The translations under genes and the position numbers were made by a program. Of a stretch of DNA of 64,000 bases, positions 9,745 to 19,148 are shown in pieces (positions within the stretch are counted from its first letter, which is position 1; each line of letters begins with the position of its first letter). Below the pieces are notes generated by a model. The model was given only the letters and a program-made list of their open reading frames with translations. It was not told the DNA's origin and ran no database searches. The DNA is from Malonomonas rubra DSM 5091 (GTDB lineage Bacteria > Desulfobacterota > Desulfuromonadia > Desulfuromonadales > Geopsychrobacteraceae): NCBI RefSeq assembly GCF_900142125.1, contig NZ_FQZT01000001.1, positions 1 through 64,000 of the forward strand. Direction: 5' to 3'.

Positions 9745-9774
9745 GGTATATCACAGCGTAGTTTTAATTGTCTA
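9745..9774 (-). promoter_or_regulatory. putative panBCP promoter
   Basis: On the minus strand TAGACA (9774-9769) and TATACC (9750-9745) are 18 bases apart, just upstream of the leader hairpins. Weak by itself, but transcription from here would include the complete leader and no other gene. Confidence 0.35.
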
Positions 9775-9820
9775 CCACCTTTTCATGATAGCTGATGCTT
9801 TCTTTTCATGAAAAACGATC

Positions 9821-10402
9821 CTATTTATCGACAACAAGTCGCTGACCATCAGCATAGGCCGCCGCACGCATATTTCCGAGATCCCAATATTCTCGCACGC
9901 CCCCCAAGTAAACCAGTGGATCGAAGCAGCGCACGTCCATTTTCCCTGCTTCATCAAAGGCGGATTCTGCCGCATGAATCTGCAGAATTTCTCCCATCAA
10001 TAAACGATAGTCCCCCAATTCGACCTCCTGAACCAGTCGGCACTCAACGTTCAACGGAGATTCATTTAACAGTGGAACCTTTACACATTCTGCTGGTTGC
10101 AGTGAAAGGCCTGCCTGCTCGAGCTTATCGTGGTTTTTGCCGCTGCGGATGCCACAAAAATCTGCCTCAACAGCGAGTGACGCTGGCACCATGTTAACGA
10201 CAAATTCTTTCTGTTTGCTTATATTGTCGTAGGTTTGTCTCCCTTTGTTCAGCGAAATTGCCATGGTTGGAGGTGTTTTACTGACAATTCCGACCCAGGA
10301 TGCCGTCATCAGGTTGGCAGTTCCTTCCGAATTAACACTGGTAATAATTGACGTTGGCTGAGGGAAATAGGTGACACAGGGACCGAGTTGACGTTTCAGC
10401 AT
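9821..10402 (-). CDS. flavin reductase family protein (FMN-binding split barrel)
   Basis: 193 residues. The N-terminal half carries the flavin-reductase pattern: GPCVTYFPQPTSIITSV, NLMTASWVGIVSKTPPTMAISL, then FVVNMVP and DFCGIRSG. Such proteins bind FMN and reduce flavin with NAD(P)H, or act as small flavoproteins in anaerobes; partner and substrate are not evident. A good ribosome-binding site (AAGGAG) precedes the ATG. It follows the terminator of the glutamate dehydrogenase gene, so it probably has its own promoter. Confidence 0.87.
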   Translation of the reverse strand: MLKRQLGPCVTYFPQPTSIITSVNSEGTANLMTASWVGIVSKTPPTMAISLNKGRQTYDNISKQKEFVVNMVPASLAVEADFCGIRSGKNHDKLEQAGLSLQPAECVKVPLLNESPLNVECRLVQEVELGDYRLLMGEILQIHAAESAFDEAGKMDVRCFDPLVYLGGVREYWDLGNMRAAAYADGQRLVVDK

Positions 10403-10423
10403 AAAAGCTCCTTCAGTAATGAC

Positions 10424-10456
10424 AAAAAACGGGGCAGACGTTCAATGCCTGCCCCG
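10424..10456 (-). terminator. intrinsic terminator after the glutamate dehydrogenase gene
   Basis: CGGGGCAG and CTGCCCCG form an 8-bp GC-rich stem (10430-10456), followed on the minus strand by six Ts. It lies 25 bases past the glutamate dehydrogenase stop. Confidence 0.88.
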
Positions 10457-10480
10457 CTAGTCTTGATAATAGTTCACGCG

Positions 10481-13400
10481 TTATCCGGCGAGAAAGTTGT
10501 CCAGTGATCGCAGCAAAACGGTAAACGGATGAAAATTGCGTGGCACCTCGCTACTGAGAGACTGACGCAACCCTTCAAATGCTTTGAGCTTTTGCCGCCG
10601 TTGCGCAAAAAACTGCTGCGGGTCTTCCGCTGAGTCCAAGGCAACCTGCTGAACAATTCGAACCATAACAGAGTGCAATGAGCCGAGCAAAGATTCTTTT
10701 GCCCGACGATCCCAAGCGTCCCGTAGCTGCACCTTATTCAGCAGATTGATGATTGCATCCAGTGAGAGGGTTTTATCGACCAGAACCTTCATCCGAGCCA
10801 ACTTCTCCAACTCAACCCCGGAGACCTGGGACATGCAAATCAGCGGCAGGAAATCGGTCAGATAATCGAGAGTGACAAAGCTGAGCGCAACATCTTCGCT
10901 GAAGTTTTCAGCAATCAAGCGTTCCTGTTCCGCCTGACTGATCTGCCAGCTTTCCTCCGGCAAAATTTGTGGCAGCAGGTGTGCGTATTGCTGCAACTTC
11001 TGGTGGATTGCTTCCAGGCTTTGCTCGTTTTCTGGCAAGTCCATGCCGTTACTCAGCGCAAAAGAACAGAAACTGAACAAGGTGTCTTCAAGCCGCATCA
11101 ACAAACGGTACTGCTCATCAGCTGCAATCCGATTATCCATGGCATAAATAGCTTGCCGCAACTTGCTGCCATCAAGCAGATAGTCATAGGTCAAGTAATA
11201 ATTTGCCACTGTTACCTGGCTGCGACCGGTCAGGCGGCTGAGAGTCTGGCAGAAAGCGCTGCCGGCCTGATCGATCACACGGTTGGTCATCATCGTTGCC
11301 GTGATTTCTTTTGCCAGCGGGTGACGGCTGATTGAGTCTATGTAACGGTCAACGGCCTGCTCCGGGAAATAATCGTACAGCAACTGCTTAACGATCCGGT
11401 TGTCGAACGCATCGGAATCGAGCAAAGCGCGGTAGAGGAACATTTTGCTATAGGCAAGCAGAACCGAGAGTTCGGGTCTCAAAAGGCTGTTCTCCGCTCG
11501 GGCTGCGACATCTTTGCGTGATGGCAGATACTCATCGCGACGATCGAGCAGGCCGGACCGTCCGAGGCGATCCGTCAACTCAAGGTAGGGTTCGACATCT
11601 TTCCGGCAGCGGATTTCATCAAGCGAGATCGACTGCGTTTGCATATAGTTGTTGTTCAGGACGTCCTGACAGACAGTTTCCTCCATCTCTTCCAGCAGCT
11701 TGTAACCAGCATCCATGTCCGGCAGCTGTTTCTCCTGCAGCAATACCTGCAGCAGAATCTTCAGATTGACTTCATGGTCGGAGCTGTCAACGCCTGCAGA
11801 GTTGTCAATAGCGTCGGTGTTCAAACGGCCGCCACACTTGGCGTATTCGATCCTAGCCAACTGGGTCATACCAAGGTTTCCGCCTTCACCCACCACTTTG
11901 GCGCGCAATTCAGTGGCATCAACACGTACAGCATCGTTGGCGCGGTCACCGGCGTTTTCGTTGGTTTCAGTTGTCGCTTTTACATAGGTTCCGATACCGC
12001 CATTCCAGAGAAGATCAACCTCTGCTTTCAGCAGCAATTGAATCAACCCCGGCACATCAATCGTTTTTTGTCGCACGCCGAGCCACGTAGCTACCTGCGG
12101 CGACAGCGGGATTTCTTTCAGTGTGCGGGAAAACACCCCGCCGCCTTCGGAAATCAAGCTTTTGTCGTAATCGTCCCATGTAGAACGCGGCAGATTGAAT
12201 AATCGCTCCCGTTCTTTGAATGACGCCTCCGGATCGGGGTTCGGATCAAGGAAAATATGCATATGGTTAAACGCAGCCAGCAGTTTGATTTTCCGTGACA
12301 ACAACATGCCGTTACCGAAAACATCGCCGCTCATATCGCCGATACCGACAACAGTGAATGGCTCTTCCTGGGTGTTGTGGCCCCGCTCTCGGAACAAGCG
12401 TTTAACACTTTCCCAAGCTCCACGAGCAGTAATGCCAAGCTTTTTATGGTCGTAACCGTGAGATCCACCACTTGCGAAAGCGTCTCCCAACCAGAAACCA
12501 TAACTTTTACTGACCGCATTGGCGGTGTCCGGCAGGTGCGCGGTTCCCTTATCTGCGGCAACTACCAAGTAGGGATCTTCATCATCGTAAGCGACGATTC
12601 CGTCTGGACGGACGACGCCAGCCCCAGTTCGATTATCTGTCAGGTCGAGGAGGCCACGCATCAGGCTCTGGTAGGCATTTTTGACAATTTCGCCCATCTC
12701 TTCACGGTCCGGGCTGCTCAGCTTTGTGATAAAGCCCCCCTTGGACCCGACCGGAACGATCACGGCGTTCTTTGTCATCTGTGCTTTGACCAGGCCAAGC
12801 ACCTCAGTGCGGAAATCGTCTGGCCGATCCGACCAGCGGATACCGCCACGTGCGACCTTACCACCGCGAAGATGGATGCCCTCCATGGTCGCCGAATGCA
12901 CGTAAACTTCGTACAGAAGGCGCGGAGCAGGCATGTCGATAACACCGAGAGAACTGATTTTGAAGGAGAAGAAGTAATCGGCCCTGTCCTTGCGAATAAA
13001 GAAATTGGTCCGTACCGTTGAATCGATCAGGTTGAACAAGGTGCGAAGAATGCGGTCCTCATTGGTATCACTGACCTCCTCCAACGCCTCGACAAGTTGC
13101 TGACGAATGGGCGACAGAACTTCAAGCTCGCGAATCATCGGATCGGACCAGTCGACGTTCGGTTTAAAACGTCCTTCAAAGTAGCGATACAGCAGTAGCG
13201 CGACATTGGCATTATTGATCAGGGCAAATGCGACGCGCTTTTTGGTAAACGGACAGCCGAGCTGGAAATAGTAATTGCGGTAGCCGCGGAAAACATCGAT
13301 CTCCTGCCAATCCAAACCGGTAAGCAGCAACAGGCGATGGAGATAATCGTTTTCTACCTCGGCCCTGCTCATCACCAGCAAAGCATTCAGCAATAGCTCT

Positions 13401-15241
13401 TTCAGTTCTTTGAAAGGAATTAACCCGATAGAGTTCGGGCGGATGGCAAAACTCTTAATAAAGACTCGCTGCCCTGACACATCACAAGAAAAGTCGACCT
13501 CTTCGATAACGCTCAGGTCGAGATTTTCCATAAACGGCATCAATTCATTCAGATAGCTTTCACGCAAGCTGTAATACTGGAGACGATAATAATCGTCATC
13601 ATCATGGAACGGGCCCCACAAATCGAAAGCATCCTGCTGCTTATGCAACAGTTTTTCGATATTGCGGACATCACGAACAGCGAAACGCGGATGTGTCCGA
13701 GAGCGATACTCCTGGTCGAAGGCATTGATGAAGCGTTCCCACAAATCAAAGGATTCAGCGCCGAAGCTCTTCTCCATCAAAGCACGAAACTTCAGCTCCC
13801 ACGGCAGCGTCAACCGGGTCAATCCCTGCTCTAACTGCTGCAAGTCGATCGTGACTTCTTTTTGCTTCATGCGCAGATTAACGTGCAAGCTAAGATAATC
13901 TGATGACAAATGAATCAGGTGCGAATCGACCGAACCAGCACGCAGGTAACGCTTAATGTAGGTTTCCAGCCGGGTGATTTTATCTGCTGAATAGAACTCT
14001 TTTGGCATCGTCAGCAGCAGTGTCAAGTCCGACTCTGACAAGCTCGGCGCGACGACCACTTTAACCCCGGCTTGTCTGTGCATCTGGGTGAAAGAGCGCA
14101 GCATTCGCCTCAGCTCATCATCTCCCATCAAGAACAGTTCGACCTTTGGGAACGTATTGATGATCTGAATCGTTTTACGGTAATTGTGGCTGTGGTGCGG
14201 GATATTCAGTTGTCGCTGGGCCTCTTCTATCCGTTTGCGCAGCGCCGGGATCGAGGACGTATTCACATCGATACTTTTCTGGGTATAAAAACCCCAGAAA
14301 GAATGTTCACGGTAATTTCCATCTTCCAGTGGCTGACGGAAACCGAGATAGGAAAGACGCTCAAATCGATACAATGGACAACGCAGCTCCGTTTTCTCCA
14401 GTGCCACGTCGTTGCCGAGTGCATGCATACTGCCGACTGCAGGAGCACGCAAAGGAATCGGCTTCGACAAACCATCGAAAGGTTGCTGATAAAAACGGGT
14501 CAGCCCAAGAGCGTCCTCTTCCACCTCCCTGATCTGCTCTGGGGTGTCTTGGTGGTACAGGAAGCTGCGACTTGCGACCGGGACGAAGTTGTCATCCTGA
14601 AGCCAGTCAAACAGGTCGGCAAATTTTCGCAGGTTGTCGATCTCAGCTAGGGCGGCAATTTTTTCGACATTCTTGTTTCGCGCCCGACTGACTTTCAGTG
14701 CTGCGGCGATAATTTTCTCTACACCTTTTTGCAGCTCGGCAACCATCCTCCGTGGGACCAATTCCAGTTCCAGCCAAATAAAAGATTCCTGCTCTAAGGA
14801 TTGATCCCCCTCACAGATTTTCTGCAGTTTGCCATCGACGCGACTGACCGAGAGAATCGGATGGCAGATGACACGGAAGTTTAATGCTCGGAGATGGAAA
14901 AACTCCTGAACAGAGGAGAAAATATGATTAGCGTCTAGTGCGTTGGCTAAAAGATAATAGTGACCGGCGTTCTGCAAGGGATACATTTCCACCTTGATAT
15001 CAGTGGTCCTGTTACTGACAAACTCAGCGGCCAGAAGAAGGTTTTTCACCAGTTCTTCAAGGGAGAGTCCGGCAAGAAAATTGGCCGGCACCTGCTGCCT
15101 CAGAATTTCACCGAAGGTCGCGAACAAACCTGTGTTGTCCACTTGTCCATGGCGAATCAACGCCTGTTCGATTTCAGTCTGCTGAAGAGTAACATTCTGC
15201 TCTCCGGCGTCTCGCCCGCCACGCATCACAGTCACTTTCAT
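10481..15241 (-). CDS. giant NAD-specific glutamate dehydrogenase
   Basis: 1586 residues, the length of the 180-kDa class of NAD-dependent glutamate dehydrogenases. The catalytic core lies at about 800-1300: RGGKVARGGIRWSDRPDDFR, then VKAQMTKNAVIVPVGSKGGF with substrate-binding lysines, DMSGDVFGNGMLLS and the nucleotide-binding VVGEGGNLGMTQLARIEYA. The roughly 700-residue N-terminal region is of the ACT-like regulatory type found in the class. It deaminates glutamate to 2-oxoglutarate and NADH, feeding amino-acid carbon into the TCA cycle. No frameshift is seen. It is the largest gene in the window and ends at a strong terminator. Confidence 0.95.
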   Translation of the reverse strand: MKVTVMRGGRDAGEQNVTLQQTEIEQALIRHGQVDNTGLFATFGEILRQQVPANFLAGLSLEELVKNLLLAAEFVSNRTTDIKVEMYPLQNAGHYYLLANALDANHIFSSVQEFFHLRALNFRVICHPILSVSRVDGKLQKICEGDQSLEQESFIWLELELVPRRMVAELQKGVEKIIAAALKVSRARNKNVEKIAALAEIDNLRKFADLFDWLQDDNFVPVASRSFLYHQDTPEQIREVEEDALGLTRFYQQPFDGLSKPIPLRAPAVGSMHALGNDVALEKTELRCPLYRFERLSYLGFRQPLEDGNYREHSFWGFYTQKSIDVNTSSIPALRKRIEEAQRQLNIPHHSHNYRKTIQIINTFPKVELFLMGDDELRRMLRSFTQMHRQAGVKVVVAPSLSESDLTLLLTMPKEFYSADKITRLETYIKRYLRAGSVDSHLIHLSSDYLSLHVNLRMKQKEVTIDLQQLEQGLTRLTLPWELKFRALMEKSFGAESFDLWERFINAFDQEYRSRTHPRFAVRDVRNIEKLLHKQQDAFDLWGPFHDDDDYYRLQYYSLRESYLNELMPFMENLDLSVIEEVDFSCDVSGQRVFIKSFAIRPNSIGLIPFKELKELLLNALLVMSRAEVENDYLHRLLLLTGLDWQEIDVFRGYRNYYFQLGCPFTKKRVAFALINNANVALLLYRYFEGRFKPNVDWSDPMIRELEVLSPIRQQLVEALEEVSDTNEDRILRTLFNLIDSTVRTNFFIRKDRADYFFSFKISSLGVIDMPAPRLLYEVYVHSATMEGIHLRGGKVARGGIRWSDRPDDFRTEVLGLVKAQMTKNAVIVPVGSKGGFITKLSSPDREEMGEIVKNAYQSLMRGLLDLTDNRTGAGVVRPDGIVAYDDEDPYLVVAADKGTAHLPDTANAVSKSYGFWLGDAFASGGSHGYDHKKLGITARGAWESVKRLFRERGHNTQEEPFTVVGIGDMSGDVFGNGMLLSRKIKLLAAFNHMHIFLDPNPDPEASFKERERLFNLPRSTWDDYDKSLISEGGGVFSRTLKEIPLSPQVATWLGVRQKTIDVPGLIQLLLKAEVDLLWNGGIGTYVKATTETNENAGDRANDAVRVDATELRAKVVGEGGNLGMTQLARIEYAKCGGRLNTDAIDNSAGVDSSDHEVNLKILLQVLLQEKQLPDMDAGYKLLEEMEETVCQDVLNNNYMQTQSISLDEIRCRKDVEPYLELTDRLGRSGLLDRRDEYLPSRKDVAARAENSLLRPELSVLLAYSKMFLYRALLDSDAFDNRIVKQLLYDYFPEQAVDRYIDSISRHPLAKEITATMMTNRVIDQAGSAFCQTLSRLTGRSQVTVANYYLTYDYLLDGSKLRQAIYAMDNRIAADEQYRLLMRLEDTLFSFCSFALSNGMDLPENEQSLEAIHQKLQQYAHLLPQILPEESWQISQAEQERLIAENFSEDVALSFVTLDYLTDFLPLICMSQVSGVELEKLARMKVLVDKTLSLDAIINLLNKVQLRDAWDRRAKESLLGSLHSVMVRIVQQVALDSAEDPQQFFAQRRQKLKAFEGLRQSLSSEVPRNFHPFTVLLRSLDNFLAG

Positions 15242-15365
15242 TCAACGCTCCCTTGCGTCTCTGGATTTTCAGATAAAACCAGTCATTGCAGGCAATTTGC
15301 CGTCAACGATCAGTGAGAAGCATAGCCCATGCTATAAGGCTTCGCAAGGCGAGATTAGTGAATTT

Positions 15366-16169
15366 TTAAGACTTTCCAGCGCAGAAAACACGGGTCAGGT
15401 CGGAGAATTCCTGTAACTGTAGAGTTTCACCACGGCGGGTTGGATCGATCTGGGTTGAGGCAAGCATTTCAGCCACCAGTTCCGGTTCGAAGCCAGCAGC
15501 CTGAAGGCTGTTACGCAACGTCTTTCTGCGCTGGGTAAAGGCTGCTTTGACGACCTGCTGAAACATCGCTTCGTTAATCGGATCGACACGCGGATGTGCC
15601 AGTGGAACAAACTTGAGAACAATGGAATCAACCTTGGGAGGAGGATTGAACGCGCCCGGTTTAACGAGAGAGACGACGCTGATATCGTACCAGAGCTGGC
15701 AGAGGACAGAAAGGATGCCGTAATCTTTCCCGCCGGGGCTTGCAACGAGACGTTCACCAACCTCCCGTTGAAACATCAATACCATGCGCGTAAACAACGG
15801 CCTGTGTTCGAGTAGTTTAAAGACAATCTGGCTGGAAATATTATACGGCAGGTTTGCCACGAGAACGTAAGGGGGTTGCGGCAGAGAAGCAGTCCAATCG
15901 GTCTTCAATACATCACCAGCGTGCACGCTTAATCGGGAATCCTGCCGTGCCTGCAAAAGTTCGATCAGGTCACGATCGATTTCCATCACATGCACATGGG
16001 CTGTTTCAGGCAATAGACGATCAGTTAAAACACCTAAACCTGGGCCGATTTCCACAACCTCCTGGTCGGCAGAAAGTTCTGCCGCTGCAAGAATTTTATC
16101 TATAACTGATTGGTCGTGCAGAAAATGCTGACCAAACCGTTTTTTGGTTTTGTATCCACCCTGTTTCAC
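15366..16169 (-). CDS. rsmA: 16S rRNA (A1518/A1519-N6)-dimethyltransferase
   Basis: 267 residues from the GTG at 16169, which overlaps the stop of the DUF2062 gene (GTGA) and gives the usual family length; an upstream extension would reach deep into that gene. Signatures: KKRFGQHFLHDQSVIDKIL, VVEIGPGLGVLTDRLL (SAM site), and the catalytic VANLPYNIS. It modifies two adenines of the 3' terminal helix of 16S rRNA. Translational coupling to DUF2062 and closeness to tsaD suggest one translation-related transcript. Confidence 0.95.
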   Translation of the reverse strand: MKQGGYKTKKRFGQHFLHDQSVIDKILAAAELSADQEVVEIGPGLGVLTDRLLPETAHVHVMEIDRDLIELLQARQDSRLSVHAGDVLKTDWTASLPQPPYVLVANLPYNISSQIVFKLLEHRPLFTRMVLMFQREVGERLVASPGGKDYGILSVLCQLWYDISVVSLVKPGAFNPPPKVDSIVLKFVPLAHPRVDPINEAMFQQVVKAAFTQRRKTLRNSLQAAGFEPELVAEMLASTQIDPTRRGETLQLQEFSDLTRVFCAGKS

Positions 16170-16663
16170 TCTGTAATGTTCTCTTTCCGTCGGGGACGTG
16201 GCCAGCGAGGAACCCGCCACTGGCGCATGACAGGGATAAAATGCAGGGTCAAGGCATAACCGATAGCTGCCACAGGGATACCGAGCACCAAGCTGCCCAG
16301 GCTAAGTGGAGACGCCAGCATCCAGCCTAACTCTTTCATCGCCTCGTAAGTGAATTCGATTTGTGTTGTTGGCCGCGGTAACCCCAGCAGCAAACGACCA
16401 ACCTCGTATTCCATTCCATAGATGATCGGAGCTGTCAGCGGGTTGGTGTTCCAGACCCCGATCAACGCTGCAATTTTATTCTGTCGCAGCAACATCGCGC
16501 AGAACAAAGCGATGAACATCTGGACACCGAAAGTCGGTGTCATTCCGATGAACAGTCCCAATGCCATACCACGGGCGATTTCATCAGGCTCAACGCGCAA
16601 ACGAATCAACCTGATAAGGTTGAGTTTGAACTGTCTGAAAAAACCGAACCGCTTCCACGTCAT
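16166..16663 (-). CDS. DUF2062 domain membrane protein
   Basis: 165 residues. The DUF2062 signature is evident: EPDEIARGMALGLFIGMTPTFGVQ followed by IAALIGVWNTNPLTAPIIYG, with three hydrophobic segments at about 33-58, 62-83 and 114-137 and a basic C-terminal tail (RVPRWPRPRRKE). Function of the family is not known to me. It starts 8 bases after the tsaD stop and its stop overlaps the rsmA start, so it belongs to the same operon. Confidence 0.85.
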   Translation of the reverse strand: MTWKRFGFFRQFKLNLIRLIRLRVEPDEIARGMALGLFIGMTPTFGVQMFIALFCAMLLRQNKIAALIGVWNTNPLTAPIIYGMEYEVGRLLLGLPRPTTQIEFTYEAMKELGWMLASPLSLGSLVLGIPVAAIGYALTLHFIPVMRQWRVPRWPRPRRKENITE

Positions 16664-16671
16664 AAAAAATA

Positions 16672-17694
16672 TTACCCGCTGAAAATGCCTGCCTGCTCAA
16701 GCGGCCAACTGGAAACAGCATTGAGATCAAGATTGGAACGATGTCCCTGCTGCAGGTAATGATGACCGGCGACCGCAAGCATGGCCGCGTTATCTGCACA
16801 AAGGATCGGTGACGGGAAGAACACATCGAGCCTTTCCGTTTCGGCCAATTCTGCAAAACGCTTTCGCAGTCCGCTGTTACAGGCAACTCCACCGGCAACA
16901 ACAATCCGGGTCAGGCCTTCTGCTTCAGCGGCGCGCAGTGCCTTTTTCGTCAGGACATCGACTGTCGCCGTCTGAAATGCCGATGAGATCTGGCCCAGCT
17001 GCTCCTTGTCTGGCTCAGCGTCCAGTTTGTTCAGGTAATTCAGTACGGCTGTTTTCATGCCAGAAAAACTGAAATCGTAATTGTCTTTTTTCAGCAAAGG
17101 CCGTGGGAAGACAATATCTCCATCATCACTTTCCTGGGCAAGTTTGTCGATGATCGGTCCTCCGGGATAGCCAAGCCCAAGCATTTTCGCAACCTTATCA
17201 AAAGCCTCCCCGGCGGCATCGTCAACGGTGCGACCGAGTAAACGATACTGACCTATGCCGTCAACACGAAACAAATGAGTGTGCCCACCGGAAACAGCCA
17301 ATGCCAGGAAAGGATACTCAACCTGTTTTTCCAATTGGATTGCCAGAATGTGCCCTTCGATATGGTGCACGCCAATGACCGGGATCTGCTGGGCATAGGC
17401 GAAGGCTTTGGCAAAGGAAAGGCCAACCAGCAGGGCACCAATCAATCCGGGACCACGAGTGACAACAACGCCGTCGAGCTGATTTTTTTCCACACCTGCA
17501 CGTTGCAAAGCATCGTCGACCAGTGGGTTGATCACTTCCAGGTGACGACGTGACGCGAGTTCCGGAACAACCCCGCCGTAGGCAGCATGAACGTCGATCT
17601 GAGAAGAGATCAGATTGGAAAGGATCTCTTTTCCGTCACGAACCACCGCCGCTGCGGTTTCGTCACAAGAACTTTCTAAAGCAAGTAATAACAT
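16672..17694 (-). CDS. tsaD: tRNA threonylcarbamoyladenosine transferase TsaD
   Basis: 340 residues. It transfers the threonylcarbamoyl group to A37 of ANN-decoding tRNAs together with TsaB and TsaE. Signatures: ALESSCDETAAAVV at the N-terminus, the metal-binding HHIEGH (about 110-115) and GGHTHLF, the ATP-binding DDAAGEAFDKVAKMLGLGYPGG, and GGVACNSGLRKR. Length is normal. It lies in a minus-strand run with the PhoH-like gene upstream (27-bp gap). Confidence 0.97.
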   Translation of the reverse strand: MLLLALESSCDETAAAVVRDGKEILSNLISSQIDVHAAYGGVVPELASRRHLEVINPLVDDALQRAGVEKNQLDGVVVTRGPGLIGALLVGLSFAKAFAYAQQIPVIGVHHIEGHILAIQLEKQVEYPFLALAVSGGHTHLFRVDGIGQYRLLGRTVDDAAGEAFDKVAKMLGLGYPGGPIIDKLAQESDDGDIVFPRPLLKKDNYDFSFSGMKTAVLNYLNKLDAEPDKEQLGQISSAFQTATVDVLTKKALRAAEAEGLTRIVVAGGVACNSGLRKRFAELAETERLDVFFPSPILCADNAAMLAVAGHHYLQQGHRSNLDLNAVSSWPLEQAGIFSG

Positions 17695-17721
17695 CTTTTT
17701 TGCCGACGAATGATAATTTGT

Positions 17722-19038
17722 TTACAGCAGGTTCGCAGCCAGTTCTGCCAGCGAAGACCGCTCACCTTTGGTCAATGTCATATGCCCTGCAATCTCTTGC
17801 CCTTTAAAGCGTTCGACCGCATAAGTTAAACCATTACTTGCAGAATCGACATAAGGATTATCGATCTGGTACGGGTCGCCAGTCAGGACAATCTTAGTCC
17901 CCTCACCTGCACGGGTTATAATAGTTTTGATCTCGTGTGGCGTCAGGTTTTGCGCTTCATCGACAATCATATACTGACGAGGAATCGAACGACCGCGAAT
18001 ATATGTCAACGGCTCAATCTCCATCAACCCCAAATCGATCAACTCGCGGTAGCCTCGTTTGCGTTTACCACCTTCATCGACGCTGGACAGCAGCAATTCA
18101 ACATTATCGAAAATCGGCTGCATCCAGGGGGCCAGCTTCTCTTCAACATCACCGGGCAAAAAACCGAGGTCTCGGCCCATCGGGAAGACCGGGCGCGACA
18201 CCAGTAAGCGACTGTAAACGCTTTCGTCTGCAGTTTTCAACAGGCCGGCGGCAATCGCCAGCAGGGTTTTACCTGTACCGGCTTTACCGACCAGGGAAAC
18301 CAGCTGAATATCGTCGTTCAGCAGCAGGTCAAAAGCGAACTGCTGTTCGCGGTTGCGTGCATGAATGCCCCAAACCCCCTCTTTGGGCACACGAAGCAGC
18401 GGCTTAACCTGTTGTGCTATCGCATCGTAGCGACCGATCGCCGAGTGAGACGGATTAGTCTCATCGATCAGCGTTATTCCCTGATTGGCATTAAACTCGC
18501 CTTCAATGTCGATGCTGCCCAGTTCGTAAAACTGATCGACCTGATCTTTACTGACCATCAGCTCAGTGGTTCCAGTATAAAGATCGTCGACAGAGATCTT
18601 GTCGTTCTGATAGTCCTCTGCGATCATGCCAATCGTGTCGGCCTTGATCCGCAAGTTGATATCTTTGGTGACGAAAATCACCGTGCCCTCAGCCGAATTC
18701 TCCTGCAAATCCTTAGCGACAGCAATGATACGGTTGTCACCTTGGTCAACCTGAAGCTCCGGAGGAAGTTTCTGCAAAAACTCCTCGTGATAAATCGCAA
18801 CCCTGAAATTGCCACCGTTATCGAGCGGGACACCCTCAAAAAGCTTTGCCTTTTTACGAAAGCCGTCAATCATGCGTGAGATCTGGCGGGCATTGCGACC
18901 TGTTTCGCTCTGCTCTTTTTTGAAACGGTCGATCTCCTCAATCACCGTCAACGGGAGAATGACCTGATTGTCTTCAAATTTGAACAGGGCCTGGGGATCA
19001 TGCAGCAGGACATTGGTATCCAAAACATATGTTTTCAT
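17722..19038 (-). CDS. PhoH-like ATPase with N-terminal PIN domain
   Basis: 438 residues. Residues about 1-140 form a PIN nuclease-like domain (YVLDTNVLLHDP, VIEEIDRFKKE, then GDNRIIAVA). Residues about 215-438 are a PhoH P-loop ATPase: LVGKAGTGKTLLAIAAG (Walker A), MIVDEAQNLTPHEIKT (Walker B) and VLTGDPYQID. PIN-PhoH proteins are RNA helicase/nucleases; the target is unknown. Gene length and motif order are standard. Confidence 0.93.
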   Translation of the reverse strand: MKTYVLDTNVLLHDPQALFKFEDNQVILPLTVIEEIDRFKKEQSETGRNARQISRMIDGFRKKAKLFEGVPLDNGGNFRVAIYHEEFLQKLPPELQVDQGDNRIIAVAKDLQENSAEGTVIFVTKDINLRIKADTIGMIAEDYQNDKISVDDLYTGTTELMVSKDQVDQFYELGSIDIEGEFNANQGITLIDETNPSHSAIGRYDAIAQQVKPLLRVPKEGVWGIHARNREQQFAFDLLLNDDIQLVSLVGKAGTGKTLLAIAAGLLKTADESVYSRLLVSRPVFPMGRDLGFLPGDVEEKLAPWMQPIFDNVELLLSSVDEGGKRKRGYRELIDLGLMEIEPLTYIRGRSIPRQYMIVDEAQNLTPHEIKTIITRAGEGTKIVLTGDPYQIDNPYVDSASNGLTYAVERFKGQEIAGHMTLTKGERSSLAELAANLL

Positions 19039-19148
19039 ATCAACCGTACTTTCAGTGAATGTGGTTTGGATTAGCGTTTGAAAAAAGAAACATCATCGAA
19101 CAACCTGCATTAGAACTTTATCACATCAAAGACCAGACAGCAGCAGTT

